A stretch of 64,000 nt of DNA from contig JAUQZE010000029.1 of assembly GCA_030587365.1 (NCBI GenBank), forward strand, positions 1 to 64,000, read 5' to 3'. Below are positions 1-8,077 of the stretch, piece by piece. The stretch comes from Candidatus Freyarchaeota archaeon (GTDB taxonomy: Archaea; Asgardarchaeota; Jordiarchaeia; Jordiarchaeales; Jordiarchaeaceae). Made by a program: the position numbers and the translations under genes. The notes under the pieces were generated by a model. It was not told where the DNA came from. It saw nothing but the letters and a program-made list of their open reading frames with translations, and did not search any database. Numbering within the stretch: position 1 is the first letter of the stretch; every line of letters starts with the position of its first letter.

Positions 1-230
1 CAGAAGACCCCCTGCACAAGGGACGGTATCTCCTCTCTCTGTTTAATCTCTTCCACAACTGGCTTCCGAACCAGGGGCACCACCTCTACGGCGCCAGCCC
101 GGCTCAGCTCCACCCCCAGATTTCCCTCACGAAACAGGAAGCGTTGGAGGCTTTTGAGGAACTCTACCTAAAGCCTAAGGGGATGTCTTTTAATATCAGC
201 GATTGGCAAATACTACAAGGAAACACCTAG
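1..230 (+). CDS. C-terminal fragment, possible DDE/integrase-type transposase
   Basis: An open frame (codons from base 3) enters from outside the window and stops at TAG 228-230, giving about 75 residues. It contains the segment FHNWLPNQGHHLYGASPAQL, which resembles the HN-x-RP-x-LG-x-TPAxL tail of integrase-core transposases. Base composition is clearly more GC-rich than the AT-rich DNA that follows, which fits acquired DNA. No terminal inverted repeat is visible downstream, so a transposon boundary cannot be drawn. The family assignment rests on this short motif only. The alternative is the tail of an unrelated host protein. Confidence 0.35.
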   Translation, partial: EDPLHKGRYLLSLFNLFHNWLPNQGHHLYGASPAQLHPQISLTKQEALEAFEELYLKPKGMSFNISDWQILQGNT

Positions 231-399
231 TCCACTTATTTATGCTACAGTACAAGGATTGTATCCTAGCGATAAAAATGTCTGAGAATTTAGTTAATTC
301 TTTCTGACTTGCGAGTCCGTTAAGGATGAAAAGCTGTTTAAATGTGGTTCGGACTATTGGTAAAATTAAATCTCTTTTTTTCTAGGATATCGAAAGGGT

Positions 400-2871
400 T
401 CATGTGGTTCTTAGTTTGGAGTTTACTTCCAGTTTTTCGAGTGCCATTTTTATTGTGTCTTTGGCGGTTTCGCTTTTCTTCATATAGTCTTCGAAGAATT
501 TTTTTACTTCTTTTTCTTTGCCCAGGCAGCATGTGGGAATTAGGCTGATGATTACTCTTTCGAAGTGTATTGGGTGGAGTGGTTCCAGTTTCTCTAGATT
601 GTTGAGGAACCATTGCCACATGTAATTGGTGGCGGTGGGGTTTTGCCCCGCCATGTTGATTATTTGGTTTCGGTTCTTTTTTGGGACTTTCTCCAAATTA
701 AACTCTAAGGCGGTTAGTATTTTTTGCTTGTCTCTAAGGCAGCCTAGTGCGTTTAGACTGTAGATTTTTTCTAACTCTGGGGTGTCTGCTGCTGTTATTT
801 TTTTCATCAAGTAGTTCATTGCTTGGTCGTTGGTCGCTGCTCCGATTCTTAGTGTGCTGGGGAGGATGTCTGCGTGAACCTTTTTTCCGTCTAGAAGGTT
901 TTGGAACTTGGTTTCTCCGAATTGGGTGGCTTTTTGGGAGTCGAAGGTGAAAGCGGTCCAGAGTAGAATGTCTCTGAGTGTGGAAACTTGGAGTCCGTCT
1001 TCGTCCTTGGGTTCGAAACCAATTTTTTGGAGGGCGTTTTCGAATAGTTTTCTTCCAAGGTTGCTTATTTGTTCTCTCTTGGATTCAACTATTAAGTACG
1101 TTTCCTTTAGGTTTTTGGAAATATCCAATAGGGGGAGGAATCTGTCTTCTTGCTCAAAGAATTTTTCGAGGAATTTTAGATAGTCTGTTAGGGGGTAGTC
1201 TCCTCTTTGAACTAGGGCGTAGAGGTCGTTTTCTAAGCCGAAGCTATCCATTTCGGATAATTTTTTCTGTTTGACCAGTTGTCCAAGTTTGTTTAGCATT
1301 TCTTTTTCGTATTTGACTCGGTAAAAGCCGGTCTGTTCGGTGTTTACTTTGAAAGCAACTACCTTCTCTGGAATAGGGATGCGTGTTGATTTATCTTTAA
1401 AGAATGTGTTAATGATCCCTGTCTTTCCATTCTCGAAGAATAATAGAATATTAATCGGAATTAACCAGGATTTATCTGATTTGTGGGGGATGAAGGTAAA
1501 TGTTTGTTGTGTGAGAAATAGTTCTTTGCCCTTTCTTTTCACTTCTATGATTGGGTAGCCTGACTGATAGACCCAGCACTCGGCGAATTCTTTTATCGGT
1601 TCACCTGTGGCTTCTTCGAACGCCGCCCAAAATTCCCGGGACGTTGCACAGGCGAATTTGTGCTTATTCAAAAAGTATTGAATTCCTTTTTTGAATTGCT
1701 CTTCTCCGAGATATCCTACTAGCATGCGGAGGATTGATGCTCCTTTGTCATAAATTATTTCGGTATTCGCTGCATTAATACTTGCTTCCACATCGCCGGG
1801 CAGCTCTACGGGCGTCGTTTCAATTAGTGAGTCTCTTTCAAGACCGCTGATCGTTTCATCTGAAACAAACATGTCCCACACTGACCATTCTGGATAATAG
1901 TTATCAGTGATAGCATAAGTGAAGTAGGATGCAAAGGATTCGTTCAACCAGAGATACTTCCATTCTGCGGGGCTTACGAGGTCTCCAAACCACATGTGGG
2001 CGGTTTCATGGGCAATTACGGATGCTACTCTTGCTAGAGCTGGTTTGGAGGTTACCCCCGGATACACTAGGAGCGCGTTTTCACGGAATGTGACCGCCCC
2101 ATAATTCTCCATGGCACCGAAGGCGAAATCCGGGACAGCGATATAGTCACACTTTGAAATTGGGAATTCAATACCGGTGTATTCTTCGCCGAATTTTAGA
2201 GACTTGCGAGCCATTTGCAGCCCAAAATTACCGTATTGGGTTTTTCCCGGAGTCGTCGCCACTCTGACAACCGGTCTGGCAGAAGAATCTTCTATAAATT
2301 CAAAGTCTCCAACGCCGAAGAAAAGCAGGTACGTGGACATTTTTGGTGTGCGTTCAAAACGCACCAATTTCTTTCCGTTACCCAAGTTTCTCTCTTCGAT
2401 TACTGGGGTGTTTGCAATCCCTTTCAAATATTCATCGATAATAAACTCCACTTCAAAAGTAGCCTTTTTTGAAGGATGATCAAAGCAAGGAAATGCTCTG
2501 CGGGCTTCCCTCTCCTCGAATTGTGTAACGGCTATGTATTTGGCTTGTCCCTGGTGTTCGTATTTGCTTCGATAAAAGCCCACCATTAAATCATTAATTT
2601 TCCCAAAATAATCGATTGTTAGCTCGATAACACCCTCCATTTCTTCGGGAAGATTGATGGTAACTTCCTCACTTTTCGAATCAAATGAAAACGTGCATTC
2701 ACTATATTTATTGCCTTTTTTAACTTTGCAACTTTGCAAAGATAAATCGCTGGCGTTTAAAATAATCCGGTCGACTGAATTTTCAGCCTTTATCTCAATT
2801 ACTGTTGTTCCCTGAAAGGTGAAACTCTCAAGATTTGGTTCTAGATGTATTTTATAGTGCAAGGGTTCCAT
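400..2871 (-). CDS. M1 family zinc aminopeptidase
   Basis: Gluzincin aminopeptidase of 823 residues that removes N-terminal amino acids from peptides, probably finishing proteasome products as the archaeal tricorn-interacting factors F2/F3 do. The substrate-binding motif GAMENYG is at residues 252-258. The zinc motif HETAH is at 288-292, and the third zinc ligand Glu311 follows exactly 18 residues after the second His, in the sequence LNESFASYF. The long C-terminal half is alpha-helical, as in M1 enzymes of about 780-900 residues, so the protein looks complete. No signal peptide is seen, so it is cytosolic. It starts at ATG and is divergent from tRNA-Pro. Physiological substrates are inferred. 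Confidence 0.93.
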   Translation of the reverse strand: MEPLHYKIHLEPNLESFTFQGTTVIEIKAENSVDRIILNASDLSLQSCKVKKGNKYSECTFSFDSKSEEVTINLPEEMEGVIELTIDYFGKINDLMVGFYRSKYEHQGQAKYIAVTQFEEREARRAFPCFDHPSKKATFEVEFIIDEYLKGIANTPVIEERNLGNGKKLVRFERTPKMSTYLLFFGVGDFEFIEDSSARPVVRVATTPGKTQYGNFGLQMARKSLKFGEEYTGIEFPISKCDYIAVPDFAFGAMENYGAVTFRENALLVYPGVTSKPALARVASVIAHETAHMWFGDLVSPAEWKYLWLNESFASYFTYAITDNYYPEWSVWDMFVSDETISGLERDSLIETTPVELPGDVEASINAANTEIIYDKGASILRMLVGYLGEEQFKKGIQYFLNKHKFACATSREFWAAFEEATGEPIKEFAECWVYQSGYPIIEVKRKGKELFLTQQTFTFIPHKSDKSWLIPINILLFFENGKTGIINTFFKDKSTRIPIPEKVVAFKVNTEQTGFYRVKYEKEMLNKLGQLVKQKKLSEMDSFGLENDLYALVQRGDYPLTDYLKFLEKFFEQEDRFLPLLDISKNLKETYLIVESKREQISNLGRKLFENALQKIGFEPKDEDGLQVSTLRDILLWTAFTFDSQKATQFGETKFQNLLDGKKVHADILPSTLRIGAATNDQAMNYLMKKITAADTPELEKIYSLNALGCLRDKQKILTALEFNLEKVPKKNRNQIINMAGQNPTATNYMWQWFLNNLEKLEPLHPIHFERVIISLIPTCCLGKEKEVKKFFEDYMKKSETAKDTIKMALEKLEVNSKLRTT

Positions 2872-2974
2872 TTATTTTACGCCTCGTTGAAACAAGGGTG
2901 TTAACGGCAAGTTTAGCATCATTTCTAATTATATTATAACCTTACGAACTTACCAATCTTTAATAAAAGTAACC

Positions 2975-2982
2975 TTTTTATA
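2975..2982 (+). promoter_or_regulatory. TATA-like promoter for tRNA-Pro
   Basis: TTTTTATA centred about 40 bases before the tRNA-Pro 5' end. This is the right range for an archaeal TATA box with a start about 25 bases downstream and a short 5' leader. The same box sequence occurs upstream of uL22 at 6173. Confidence 0.5.
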
Positions 2983-3033
2983 CACTCCCCGTAGAATAAA
3001 AACATACAACAAAAATTCGGGAAGGTAGTCTAG

Positions 3034-3053
3034 AGCTGTTCTTCAGCGGAAAA
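3034..3053 (+). other. tRNA-Pro intron 1 (D-loop, BHB type)
   Basis: A 20-base insertion between D-loop positions 15 and 16. Its core hairpin is GCTG-TTCTT-CAGC. Flanking three-base bulges are AGA and AAC, and the four-position helix between them is GTCT with GGAA (three pairs plus a G-A apposition), so this is a relaxed BHB. Cutting after the second base of each bulge restores a standard D-loop. The exact ends could shift by a base. Confidence 0.75.
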
Positions 3054-3087
3054 CTTGGTATGATTCCTGACTTGGGCTCAGGAGGTC

Positions 3088-3114
3088 AAACACGTAGCTC
3101 TAAGTGTTCCTTAA
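3088..3114 (+). other. tRNA-Pro intron 2 (variable loop/T-stem junction, BHB type)
   Basis: A 27-base insertion directly before the T-stem. Its inner helix is AACAC/GTGTT around a ten-base loop. The four-base-pair central helix is GAGG with CCTT, and the bulges are TCA and AAA. Cutting after the second base of each bulge joins AGGTC to AGGGG, giving a five-base variable loop and a regular T-stem. Confidence 0.82.
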
Positions 3115-3190
3115 AGGGGTTCGAATCCTCTCCTTCCCACCACTCAACACTTTGAAATTTTTAAATCATATTTTTCTTGTAGGGATTAAA

Positions 3191-3841
3191 ATGCTTGTTA
3201 TCGACGAAGAGATAAAAGAAAGGTTTCCCGATTTAAACGCAAAAACTGCGGTTGTTGATGGGGTGCATACAGAAAGAAATAAAAGTGAACTTGAAGAATT
3301 CAAACAATCTGTTTTTGCAGAGATAAAAGGGAAATACGATCTTGAAAGTTTAAAAAATGACGAGAAGATGCGGAAATACCGTGATTTCTTCTGGAAAATA
3401 GGCATCGACCCCACAAAAATCCGCCCAGCTTCCGAGGCTCTGATTAGAAGAATTCTTCAAGAAAACCCTATTCCAAAGATAAATACTGCTGTCGACGCCT
3501 ACAATTTAGCATCAATAATGAGCGGGGTGCCCATTGCAGCTTTTGATATGGATACGGTTTTTGGCAGGCTACATATGAGATTTTCAAAAGTGGGCGAGAT
3601 TTTTCTTGGTATAGGAATGGAAAAACCCAAAAGTCTTAAGGGAGGCGAAATAGTGGTCTCTGATGACAGAAGGCTTGTGGCGGTTTATCCCTATCGTGAC
3701 TCTGACGATACGAAAATAACTCTAAAAACCAAAAAAATTATCCTAATGTCCTGTGGGGTTCCCGGAATAAGCGATAAAGATTTGGATCAAGCACTGGAAT
3801 ATGCCGTGGAATATGTCCAAAAATTTTGTGAAGAAAAATAG
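3191..3841 (+). CDS. B3/B4 tRNA-binding domain protein
   Basis: A 216-residue protein resembling the stand-alone B3/B4 domain proteins related to the editing region of bacterial phenylalanyl-tRNA synthetase beta chain. Typical family sequence is seen at RPASEALIRRIL followed by KINTAVDAYNLAS and a glycine-rich G-x-D-R segment near residue 150. The frame is open further upstream, but that part overlaps tRNA-Pro, so I chose the ATG at 3191. Family members are proposed to bind or proofread tRNA; the exact reaction is unknown. It lies directly after tRNA-Pro and may be read from the same or a close promoter. Confidence 0.75.
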   Translation: MLVIDEEIKERFPDLNAKTAVVDGVHTERNKSELEEFKQSVFAEIKGKYDLESLKNDEKMRKYRDFFWKIGIDPTKIRPASEALIRRILQENPIPKINTAVDAYNLASIMSGVPIAAFDMDTVFGRLHMRFSKVGEIFLGIGMEKPKSLKGGEIVVSDDRRLVAVYPYRDSDDTKITLKTKKIILMSCGVPGISDKDLDQALEYAVEYVQKFCEEK

Positions 3842-3879
3842 TTATAGCAAAAAATCAGAGTTATTACGGTGAATTATTG

Positions 3880-4416
3880 ATGAAGGTTATTGCCTTAGTT
3901 GGAAGCCCTAGAAAGAAGGGTAACACTGATTTGTTGATTGATAAGATTCTTGAAGGAGCTAAAAAAGCTGGTTCATCTACAAAAAAGATCTACCTCTACG
4001 GTCAAACAATCCTGCCTTGCGCAGACTGTAGAAAATGCTTCAAGGAGTTAAAATGCCAAGAAAATGATGATATGCAAAAGATTTACCAAGAAATCGATGA
4101 CAGCGATGTAGTCATATTTGGTACACCAATTTACTGGTATAGCATGACTGCCAAGATGAAGCTACTAGTTGACCGCCTTAGGCCTTATACTGTAAATAAT
4201 AAGCTGAGGGGAAAGAGAGCGGTTCTGGTGATACCTAGCGATGAAGGCCCTAAAGCCTGTAAGGATTTGATAAAACTTTTCGCCAATATTTTCAATAATC
4301 TAGAAATGCAATTAGTAGACAGCCTTTGTGTGAAAGCACACGAGAGGGGTGAAGTGGAAAACCAGCCCGAATCACTTGAAAAAGCCTACAAGATTGGAGA
4401 GTCAATTGGCAAATAA
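3880..4416 (+). CDS. NADPH-dependent FMN reductase / flavodoxin-fold protein
   Basis: A 178-residue flavodoxin-like protein. The N-terminal GSPRKKGNT is the FMN-phosphate-binding loop of the NADPH-dependent FMN reductase and iron-sulfur flavoprotein family. The cysteines in PCADCRKCFKELKC follow the pattern that binds a 4Fe-4S cluster in iron-sulfur flavoproteins. TPIYWYSMTAKMKLLVDR is the second flavin-binding loop. A TTG three codons' distance upstream also opens the frame, but ATG 3880 sits at better spacing from the GGTGA at 3869. Probable role is electron transfer from a flavin in the cytosol. The physiological partner is not indicated by neighbours. Confidence 0.82.
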   Translation: MKVIALVGSPRKKGNTDLLIDKILEGAKKAGSSTKKIYLYGQTILPCADCRKCFKELKCQENDDMQKIYQEIDDSDVVIFGTPIYWYSMTAKMKLLVDRLRPYTVNNKLRGKRAVLVIPSDEGPKACKDLIKLFANIFNNLEMQLVDSLCVKAHERGEVENQPESLEKAYKIGESIGK

Positions 4417-5083
4417 TTCTTTCTGCTGATTTTTCCATTTTTAATTTTTTTATTATTAATTAAAAATTTGAGTTAATAACACTCTCTACTTAATTTATTT
4501 AGCCTAAAAAGCGGGTTCTGCTTTAATTAGTCTTTGGTGGACATAAGTAACTCTTGGGCTTCAACACTCTTGTCCTTCTCGCGGGTTTATCGAAGGCTGG
4601 TCGCTGGGCCCGGTCCCTGTCAGGTCGACCCCCTTATGCATCTTCTCTCAGACCCTTTCGAGTCGGAGGTCATCTTATGAGGAAAGTGCCTCCATCTTTA
4701 GGCTCTGTGTTCTCATCTTTGTTTCTCTACTCTTTCTGCTCCATTTGGAGCTTTATTGCGCCCTCCATGTCTATATCTTATGTATTATGCAGAATAAACA
4801 TCATTTAATATTATCTGATGGGAGACTGTTTAACACTGCCAAAGTTTTTGGTACTATCTATAATAATGAGAAATAGTTAAGGGACTATCTGAGATATTAC
4901 TAGAATTTAAATTATGCTAATTCTAAACCAAGAATAGTAGTAAATTGCCGGAGGTATTTGGATAGAGATTTTTGAAAAACTCGAGTGGAATAAAAGGGTA
5001 AAGGTTATGCCCCATTACCTGTTAAAAGTTTTTTCAAAAAACGGGAATATTGAGAAATTATAGGTTATGAGTGGTGTATGTAG
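4417..5083. other. Intergenic region containing a GC-rich structured island
   Basis: No credible protein gene is seen in these 667 bases. The outer parts (4417-4500 and about 4770-5083) are AT-rich and featureless apart from TATA-like stretches. The central part, about 4505-4765, is markedly GC-rich and self-complementary and is listed separately as a candidate RNA gene. The GGTTATGAGTGGTG just before 5084 may serve as the ribosome-binding region of the next gene. Confidence 0.6.
4505..4765 (-). ncRNA. Candidate structured non-coding RNA, class uncertain
   Basis: A GC-rich island in AT-rich intergenic DNA, a common sign of RNA genes in AT-rich archaea. On the minus strand it can form GACTC-GAAA-GGGTC (4651-4664), a GNRA hairpin with a G-U pair that would be a C-A mismatch on the plus strand, so minus is favoured. 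Other helices pair 4665-4669 with 4689-4693, 4599-4603 with 4626-4630, and 4574-4578 with 4592-4596. The 3' end on this strand, CAGAACCCGCTTTTTAG, resembles the conserved region V of RNase P RNA, but I could not find the matching region I at the 5' end. Identity therefore stays open. Confidence 0.45.
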
Positions 5084-5427
5084 ATGACGAGTTTCGAAAA
5101 AATATTTGTCCGTTTAAAAGAAGTTCTCGAGGCTCAGGATCTTTACGGAATCTGGCCAGATTTTAAGGATGAGTTTGATGGGAATGAGTATTTTCGCATA
5201 GAAATCGGCGAAAATTTGCCTGTTTTAATGCTTCACTGCGCTTCATGCGAAGGGCCACACAGTTGTAAGCTGGGCTAATCGACCCGAGACATCCTCGGTG
5301 CAAAAGCTGCATTGAAGCGAGAGAAGAAAAAGCAAGAAGCGAGTATCAACAGAAGCTGGGATTGCTGGATCCCTGGAAAGCAGTGGCTCTGTGTAGGATT
5401 TACACGTTTCCAATTAAGGTAAAGTAG
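5084..5427 (+). pseudogene. Small zinc-finger protein, interrupted by a -1 frameshift
   Basis: The frame from ATG 5084 reads 64 residues to a TAA at 5276. If one G is restored in the GGG run at 5272-5274, reading continues as KLGLIDPRHPRCKSC to a stop at 5425-5427, giving 114 residues. The repaired protein has paired cysteine motifs on both sides of the shift (CASC...C and CKSC), which would form one zinc site, so the two halves belong together. I do not recognise the family. Either the gene is recently broken or the run was miscalled. Neighbours give no functional clue. Confidence 0.6.
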
Positions 5428-5528
5428 AACAACACTTTGAGTATGTCTTTTAACAACTGGGTTATCGCGGAATCTGTGAACTGAATTTCACTTTAGGGTT
5501 AAGTCTTTATAAATAGCAAAATTGGTGG

Positions 5529-5960
5529 TTATTTTTCTGGTTTTTTCTCTAGGATATATTTGTCATATACTTGTCTTATCCTATCTGCTAGGGGGCCCTC
5601 CCCTTCAACTCCCTCCTCGGTTACTCTTACCTTCTTTAGAACGCGTATAATTCGGTTGTCTTCAAAAAACTCTACTTCTCCTGGGGGGAAAATTTTTCCG
5701 AGTTCAAAATAAAGTCCTTTTATGTCAAAGGGTTCCTCTGCTTTTATTATTTCATTGATTTTTTCGCCTCTAATAAATATACGGTGATAATAAGTTCCTT
5801 TATTATCCTTAGCTTCCGCTAAGACTATGCTGAGTGTGTTTCTGTCAAATCCTTTGAATATCCCATTATATGATTTTCCAATTTCTGTGTTAACCTCAAC
5901 CCGTGATCCGAGAAGAGCTGAAAGCTCTTTGAAGAAATCACCAACTGCAATACTGCTCAA
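5529..5960 (-). CDS. Sm-like archaeal protein with C-terminal domain (SmAP3-like)
   Basis: A 143-residue protein. Residues about 8-75 match an Sm fold: the Sm1 part includes LLGSRVEV and the strand ending YNGIFKGFDRNTLSIVL, and the Sm2-like end is RIFIRGEKINEI. A further domain of about 65 residues follows, as in the crenarchaeal SmAP3 group; canonical archaeal SmAPs stop near 75-80 residues. Sm proteins form rings that bind U-rich RNA. SmAP3 proteins are proposed to act in RNA metabolism, but no defined substrate is known. It is transcribed convergently with the preceding small gene and away from the uL22 promoter. Confidence 0.72.
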   Translation of the reverse strand: MSSIAVGDFFKELSALLGSRVEVNTEIGKSYNGIFKGFDRNTLSIVLAEAKDNKGTYYHRIFIRGEKINEIIKAEEPFDIKGLYFELGKIFPPGEVEFFEDNRIIRVLKKVRVTEEGVEGEGPLADRIRQVYDKYILEKKPEK

Positions 5961-6172
5961 TTCATTTCCTCCATAACAATTTTAGATGCGTTGAGTTAAG
6001 AATCAAGACATTAAGCAATAATTGATTTAATTTGGAATCAGTAAATAAACTTCCTTGATTTTATATGTAGATAAAGTCTAAAAGGTTTACTCATATAAAA
6101 TGCAAAAAAATTCTTGGATTAATCTTTAAAACTGAGTATTATACGTTATCGAATTCTTTTAAAAGCAAAACG

Positions 6173-6180
6173 TTTTTATA
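6173..6180 (+). promoter_or_regulatory. TATA-like promoter for the uL22 ribosomal operon
   Basis: TTTTTATA preceded by a purine-rich AAAGCAAAACG segment that suits a TFB recognition element. It lies about 50 bases before the uL22 start, leaving a leader of roughly 20-25 bases. It is the only strong box in the 262-base divergent gap after the Sm-like gene. Confidence 0.55.
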
Positions 6181-6228
6181 CGTCTCTTAGTGTGGATATA
6201 ACTCACACAAGTATCTAGGTGTGTGCGG

Positions 6229-6708
6229 ATGCCTAACTTTGGATATTCAGTGTTTGGACTGGACCCCGCTCGTACTGCGAAAGGCAGTGGGCGTGATCTT
6301 CGAATCTCACCAAAACATGCACGTGAAATTTGCCATAGTATTAAAGGTAAGATGCTAGTTGAAGCTAAGGAATTTCTAGAAGCGGTCATCGACATGAAGC
6401 AGATGGTCCCCTATAAGAGGTATAATAAACTAAGGGCGCATCATCGTGGTCTTCACAAATGGTACGCTGGAGGTTATCCCGAAAAGGCTGCCCGGGCTAT
6501 ATTGAAAGTTCTTGATAATGTTGAGGGAATTGCAAGCTACAAAGGGTTGGATACCGATAGTTTACGTATCATTCATGCGGCGGCTCAACGTGGGCGTATA
6601 ATTAAGCGAGCTATGCCGCGTGCTTTTGGGAGAACATCCCCCAAATATAGAAATTTAACTCATGTGGAAATTGTTCTTGAAGAAGAAAGAATATCTGTGG
6701 AAGAGTAA
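6229..6708 (+). CDS. rpl22: Large subunit ribosomal protein uL22
   Basis: A 159-residue uL22 that lines the ribosomal exit tunnel. The N-terminal MPNFGYS start is typical for archaeal uL22, so ATG 6229 is preferred over the GTG two codons upstream. The family signature HIRNLTHVEIVLEE-like end is seen as KYRNLTHVEIVLEE, and the tunnel hairpin region GRIIKRAMPRAFGRTS is present. It is the first gene of this array; uS19 and uL2, its usual upstream partners, are absent here, so the S10-type operon has been split before uL22. uS3 follows after 15 bases. Confidence 0.97.
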   Translation: MPNFGYSVFGLDPARTAKGSGRDLRISPKHAREICHSIKGKMLVEAKEFLEAVIDMKQMVPYKRYNKLRAHHRGLHKWYAGGYPEKAARAILKVLDNVEGIASYKGLDTDSLRIIHAAAQRGRIIKRAMPRAFGRTSPKYRNLTHVEIVLEEERISVEE

Positions 6709-6723
6709 CTTGGAAGGAGCATA

Positions 6724-7392
6724 ATGCCAGCAAAGGATCATTTTATTGAACGTGGAATAAGAAAGGCGGAAATAGATGATTACTTGGCCAATGAACTTAA
6801 GAAGGCTGGGTATGGAAAGGTGGATATTCAGAAAACTGCCCTAGGGACTCGAGTAATAATTCATGCAGCACGTCCTGGTTTAGTTATTGGAAGAAGGGGA
6901 CGTACTGTGAGAGATCTTACTGAAGCTTTAGAAAGCAAATTCGGTGTTGAGAATCCTCAAATTGAAGTTAATGAAATTGAAAAACCAGAACTTAATGCTC
7001 GTGTAATGGCATCACGTCTAGCATCGGCTCTGGAAAGAGGAATACACTTTAGAAGAGCTGCTTATTCAATTCTCAGAAGAGTAATGGCAGCTGGTGCAAA
7101 GGGCGTTGAAATAAAGATTAGTGGAAAACTTACAAGTCAACGTGCAAAATATCAGAAATTTAGGGACGGTTTCATTTCAAAAACGGGGGAGCCGTCACTT
7201 CTATTTGTTGACGATGCTGTCGCCCACGCTTTGAGTAAACCAGGAATAACTGGTGTACATGTCACTATAATGCTTCCTGATTCACGTTTACCAGATGATA
7301 TAGACATTCTGGAGCCAAAGAAGTCCCCTGAGGGTGAACAAGAGGCGGAAGTAAAAGTGGAAGAAGGAGAAGCTGAGGAAGGCGGAGAGTAG
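6724..7392 (+). CDS. rps3: Small subunit ribosomal protein uS3
   Basis: A 222-residue uS3 located at the mRNA entry site of the small subunit. A type II KH domain is centred on VIGRRGRTVRDLTE near residues 57-70, followed by the conserved C-terminal GVEIKISGKLTSQRA and PGITGVHVTIM regions. The last 25 residues are strongly acidic (Glu-rich), a common archaeal uS3 tail. A GGAGC ribosome-binding site precedes ATG 6724, and uL29 follows 31 bases later in the canonical order. Confidence 0.97.
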   Translation: MPAKDHFIERGIRKAEIDDYLANELKKAGYGKVDIQKTALGTRVIIHAARPGLVIGRRGRTVRDLTEALESKFGVENPQIEVNEIEKPELNARVMASRLASALERGIHFRRAAYSILRRVMAAGAKGVEIKISGKLTSQRAKYQKFRDGFISKTGEPSLLFVDDAVAHALSKPGITGVHVTIMLPDSRLPDDIDILEPKKSPEGEQEAEVKVEEGEAEEGGE

Positions 7393-7423
7393 CGCCTAAA
7401 GATAATAAACTTGAGGAATAGAA

Positions 7424-7636
7424 ATGCCTATAGTTAGAATGAAGGATATTCGAAAATGGACTCCGGAAGAACTAGAGAAGAAATTAGAAGGGTACAGGTC
7501 AGAGCTGTTAGAACAGAGGGCTTTACAGGCTTCAGGTGGAGCAATTGAAAATCCAGGTAGAATTAAAGAAATTAGAAAAACAATAGCAAGGATTCTCACA
7601 GTAACCAATGAGAAAAGACCTGAAAAAGAAAAATAG
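7424..7636 (+). CDS. rpl29: Large subunit ribosomal protein uL29
   Basis: A 70-residue, two-helix protein that sits near the exit tunnel and contacts SRP and chaperones. Typical uL29 sequence is seen at the N-terminus (MKDIRKWTPEELEKKLE), in SELLEQRALQASGG, and in the arginine-rich RIKEIRKTIARILT near the C-terminus. Length is normal. It lies between uS3 and the RNase P protein gene, the usual archaeal order. Confidence 0.95.
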   Translation: MPIVRMKDIRKWTPEELEKKLEGYRSELLEQRALQASGGAIENPGRIKEIRKTIARILTVTNEKRPEKEK

Positions 7637-7674
7637 CACTTACTTTTTATTAAGCAAAAACATTAACAAAGCAT

Positions 7675-7980
7675 ATGAAACTTTCTAAAAAAAGAACAAA
7701 AGAAAACATAATATATCATGAATTAATAGGATTACCAGTCCGAGTAGTTAAGAGTACACATAAAGGTTATCTACTCAGCGGAATAGTTATTGATGAAACA
7801 AAAAACATAATTGTTATTGAAAGTAATGGAATAAAAAAAATTCCCAAAAACGTATCTACATTTGAATTCGTACTCCCCGATGGCTCGGCAATAGAAGTTG
7901 AAGGAAAAAAAATCATCGGGAGACCTGAGGATCGTACTAAAAATATATACAAAATTAAAAATCCGCAAACCTTTAAATAA
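7675..7980 (+). CDS. rnp1: RNase P protein component 1 (Rpp29/Pop4)
   Basis: A 101-residue protein of the archaeal RNase P holoenzyme, which removes 5' leaders from pre-tRNAs. The Sm-like beta-barrel core is seen around HELIGLPVRVVKSTHKGYLLSGIVIDETKN and FEFVLPDG-x-x-IEVEGKKIIGRPEDR; the HELIG and GRPEDR motifs are characteristic. It occupies the standard archaeal position between uL29 and uS17. The flanking DNA is more A-rich than the neighbouring ribosomal genes. This gene shows the organism uses RNase P with archaeal protein subunits. Confidence 0.93.
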   Translation: MKLSKKRTKENIIYHELIGLPVRVVKSTHKGYLLSGIVIDETKNIIVIESNGIKKIPKNVSTFEFVLPDGSAIEVEGKKIIGRPEDRTKNIYKIKNPQTFK

Positions 7981-8077
7981 TCTGGAAAAATCAGTTCACC
8001 CATAAAATTTATGTTAACTTAGACTACTGCTATTACCGATTTTGCAAAGAAGGAGCTCAAAATATAGAGGAATTGTA

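Larger units (their letters stand above)
3019..3142 (+). tRNA. tRNA-Pro (anticodon UGG) with two non-canonical introns
   Basis: The gene spans 124 bases with CCA encoded at 3140-3142. Removing 3034-3053 and 3088-3114 leaves 77 bases that fold as a normal tRNA. The acceptor stem pairs GGGAAGG (3019-3025) with CCTTCCC (3132-3138). The D-arm contains GCTTGGTA. The anticodon stem is CCTGA/TCAGG with loop CTTGGGC and anticodon TGG at 3073-3075. The variable region is AGGTC, and the T-arm pairs AGGGG with CCTCT around loop TTCGAAT. Without intron removal neither the D-arm nor the T-arm can form at normal size. Maturation would need the BHB endonuclease and RtcB. Confidence 0.92.

Noticed and set aside
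3104..3190. Upstream extension of the B3/B4-domain protein
   Set aside because: It overlaps the tRNA-Pro gene, and the extra residues lack similarity.
4554..4808. Plus-strand open frame of 84 codons
   Set aside because: Low-complexity Ser/Phe-rich translation overlapping the structured RNA island; no family resemblance.
5084..5427. BHB intron as the cause of the zinc-finger gene break
   Set aside because: There is no inserted segment or hairpin at the shift; one missing base explains it.
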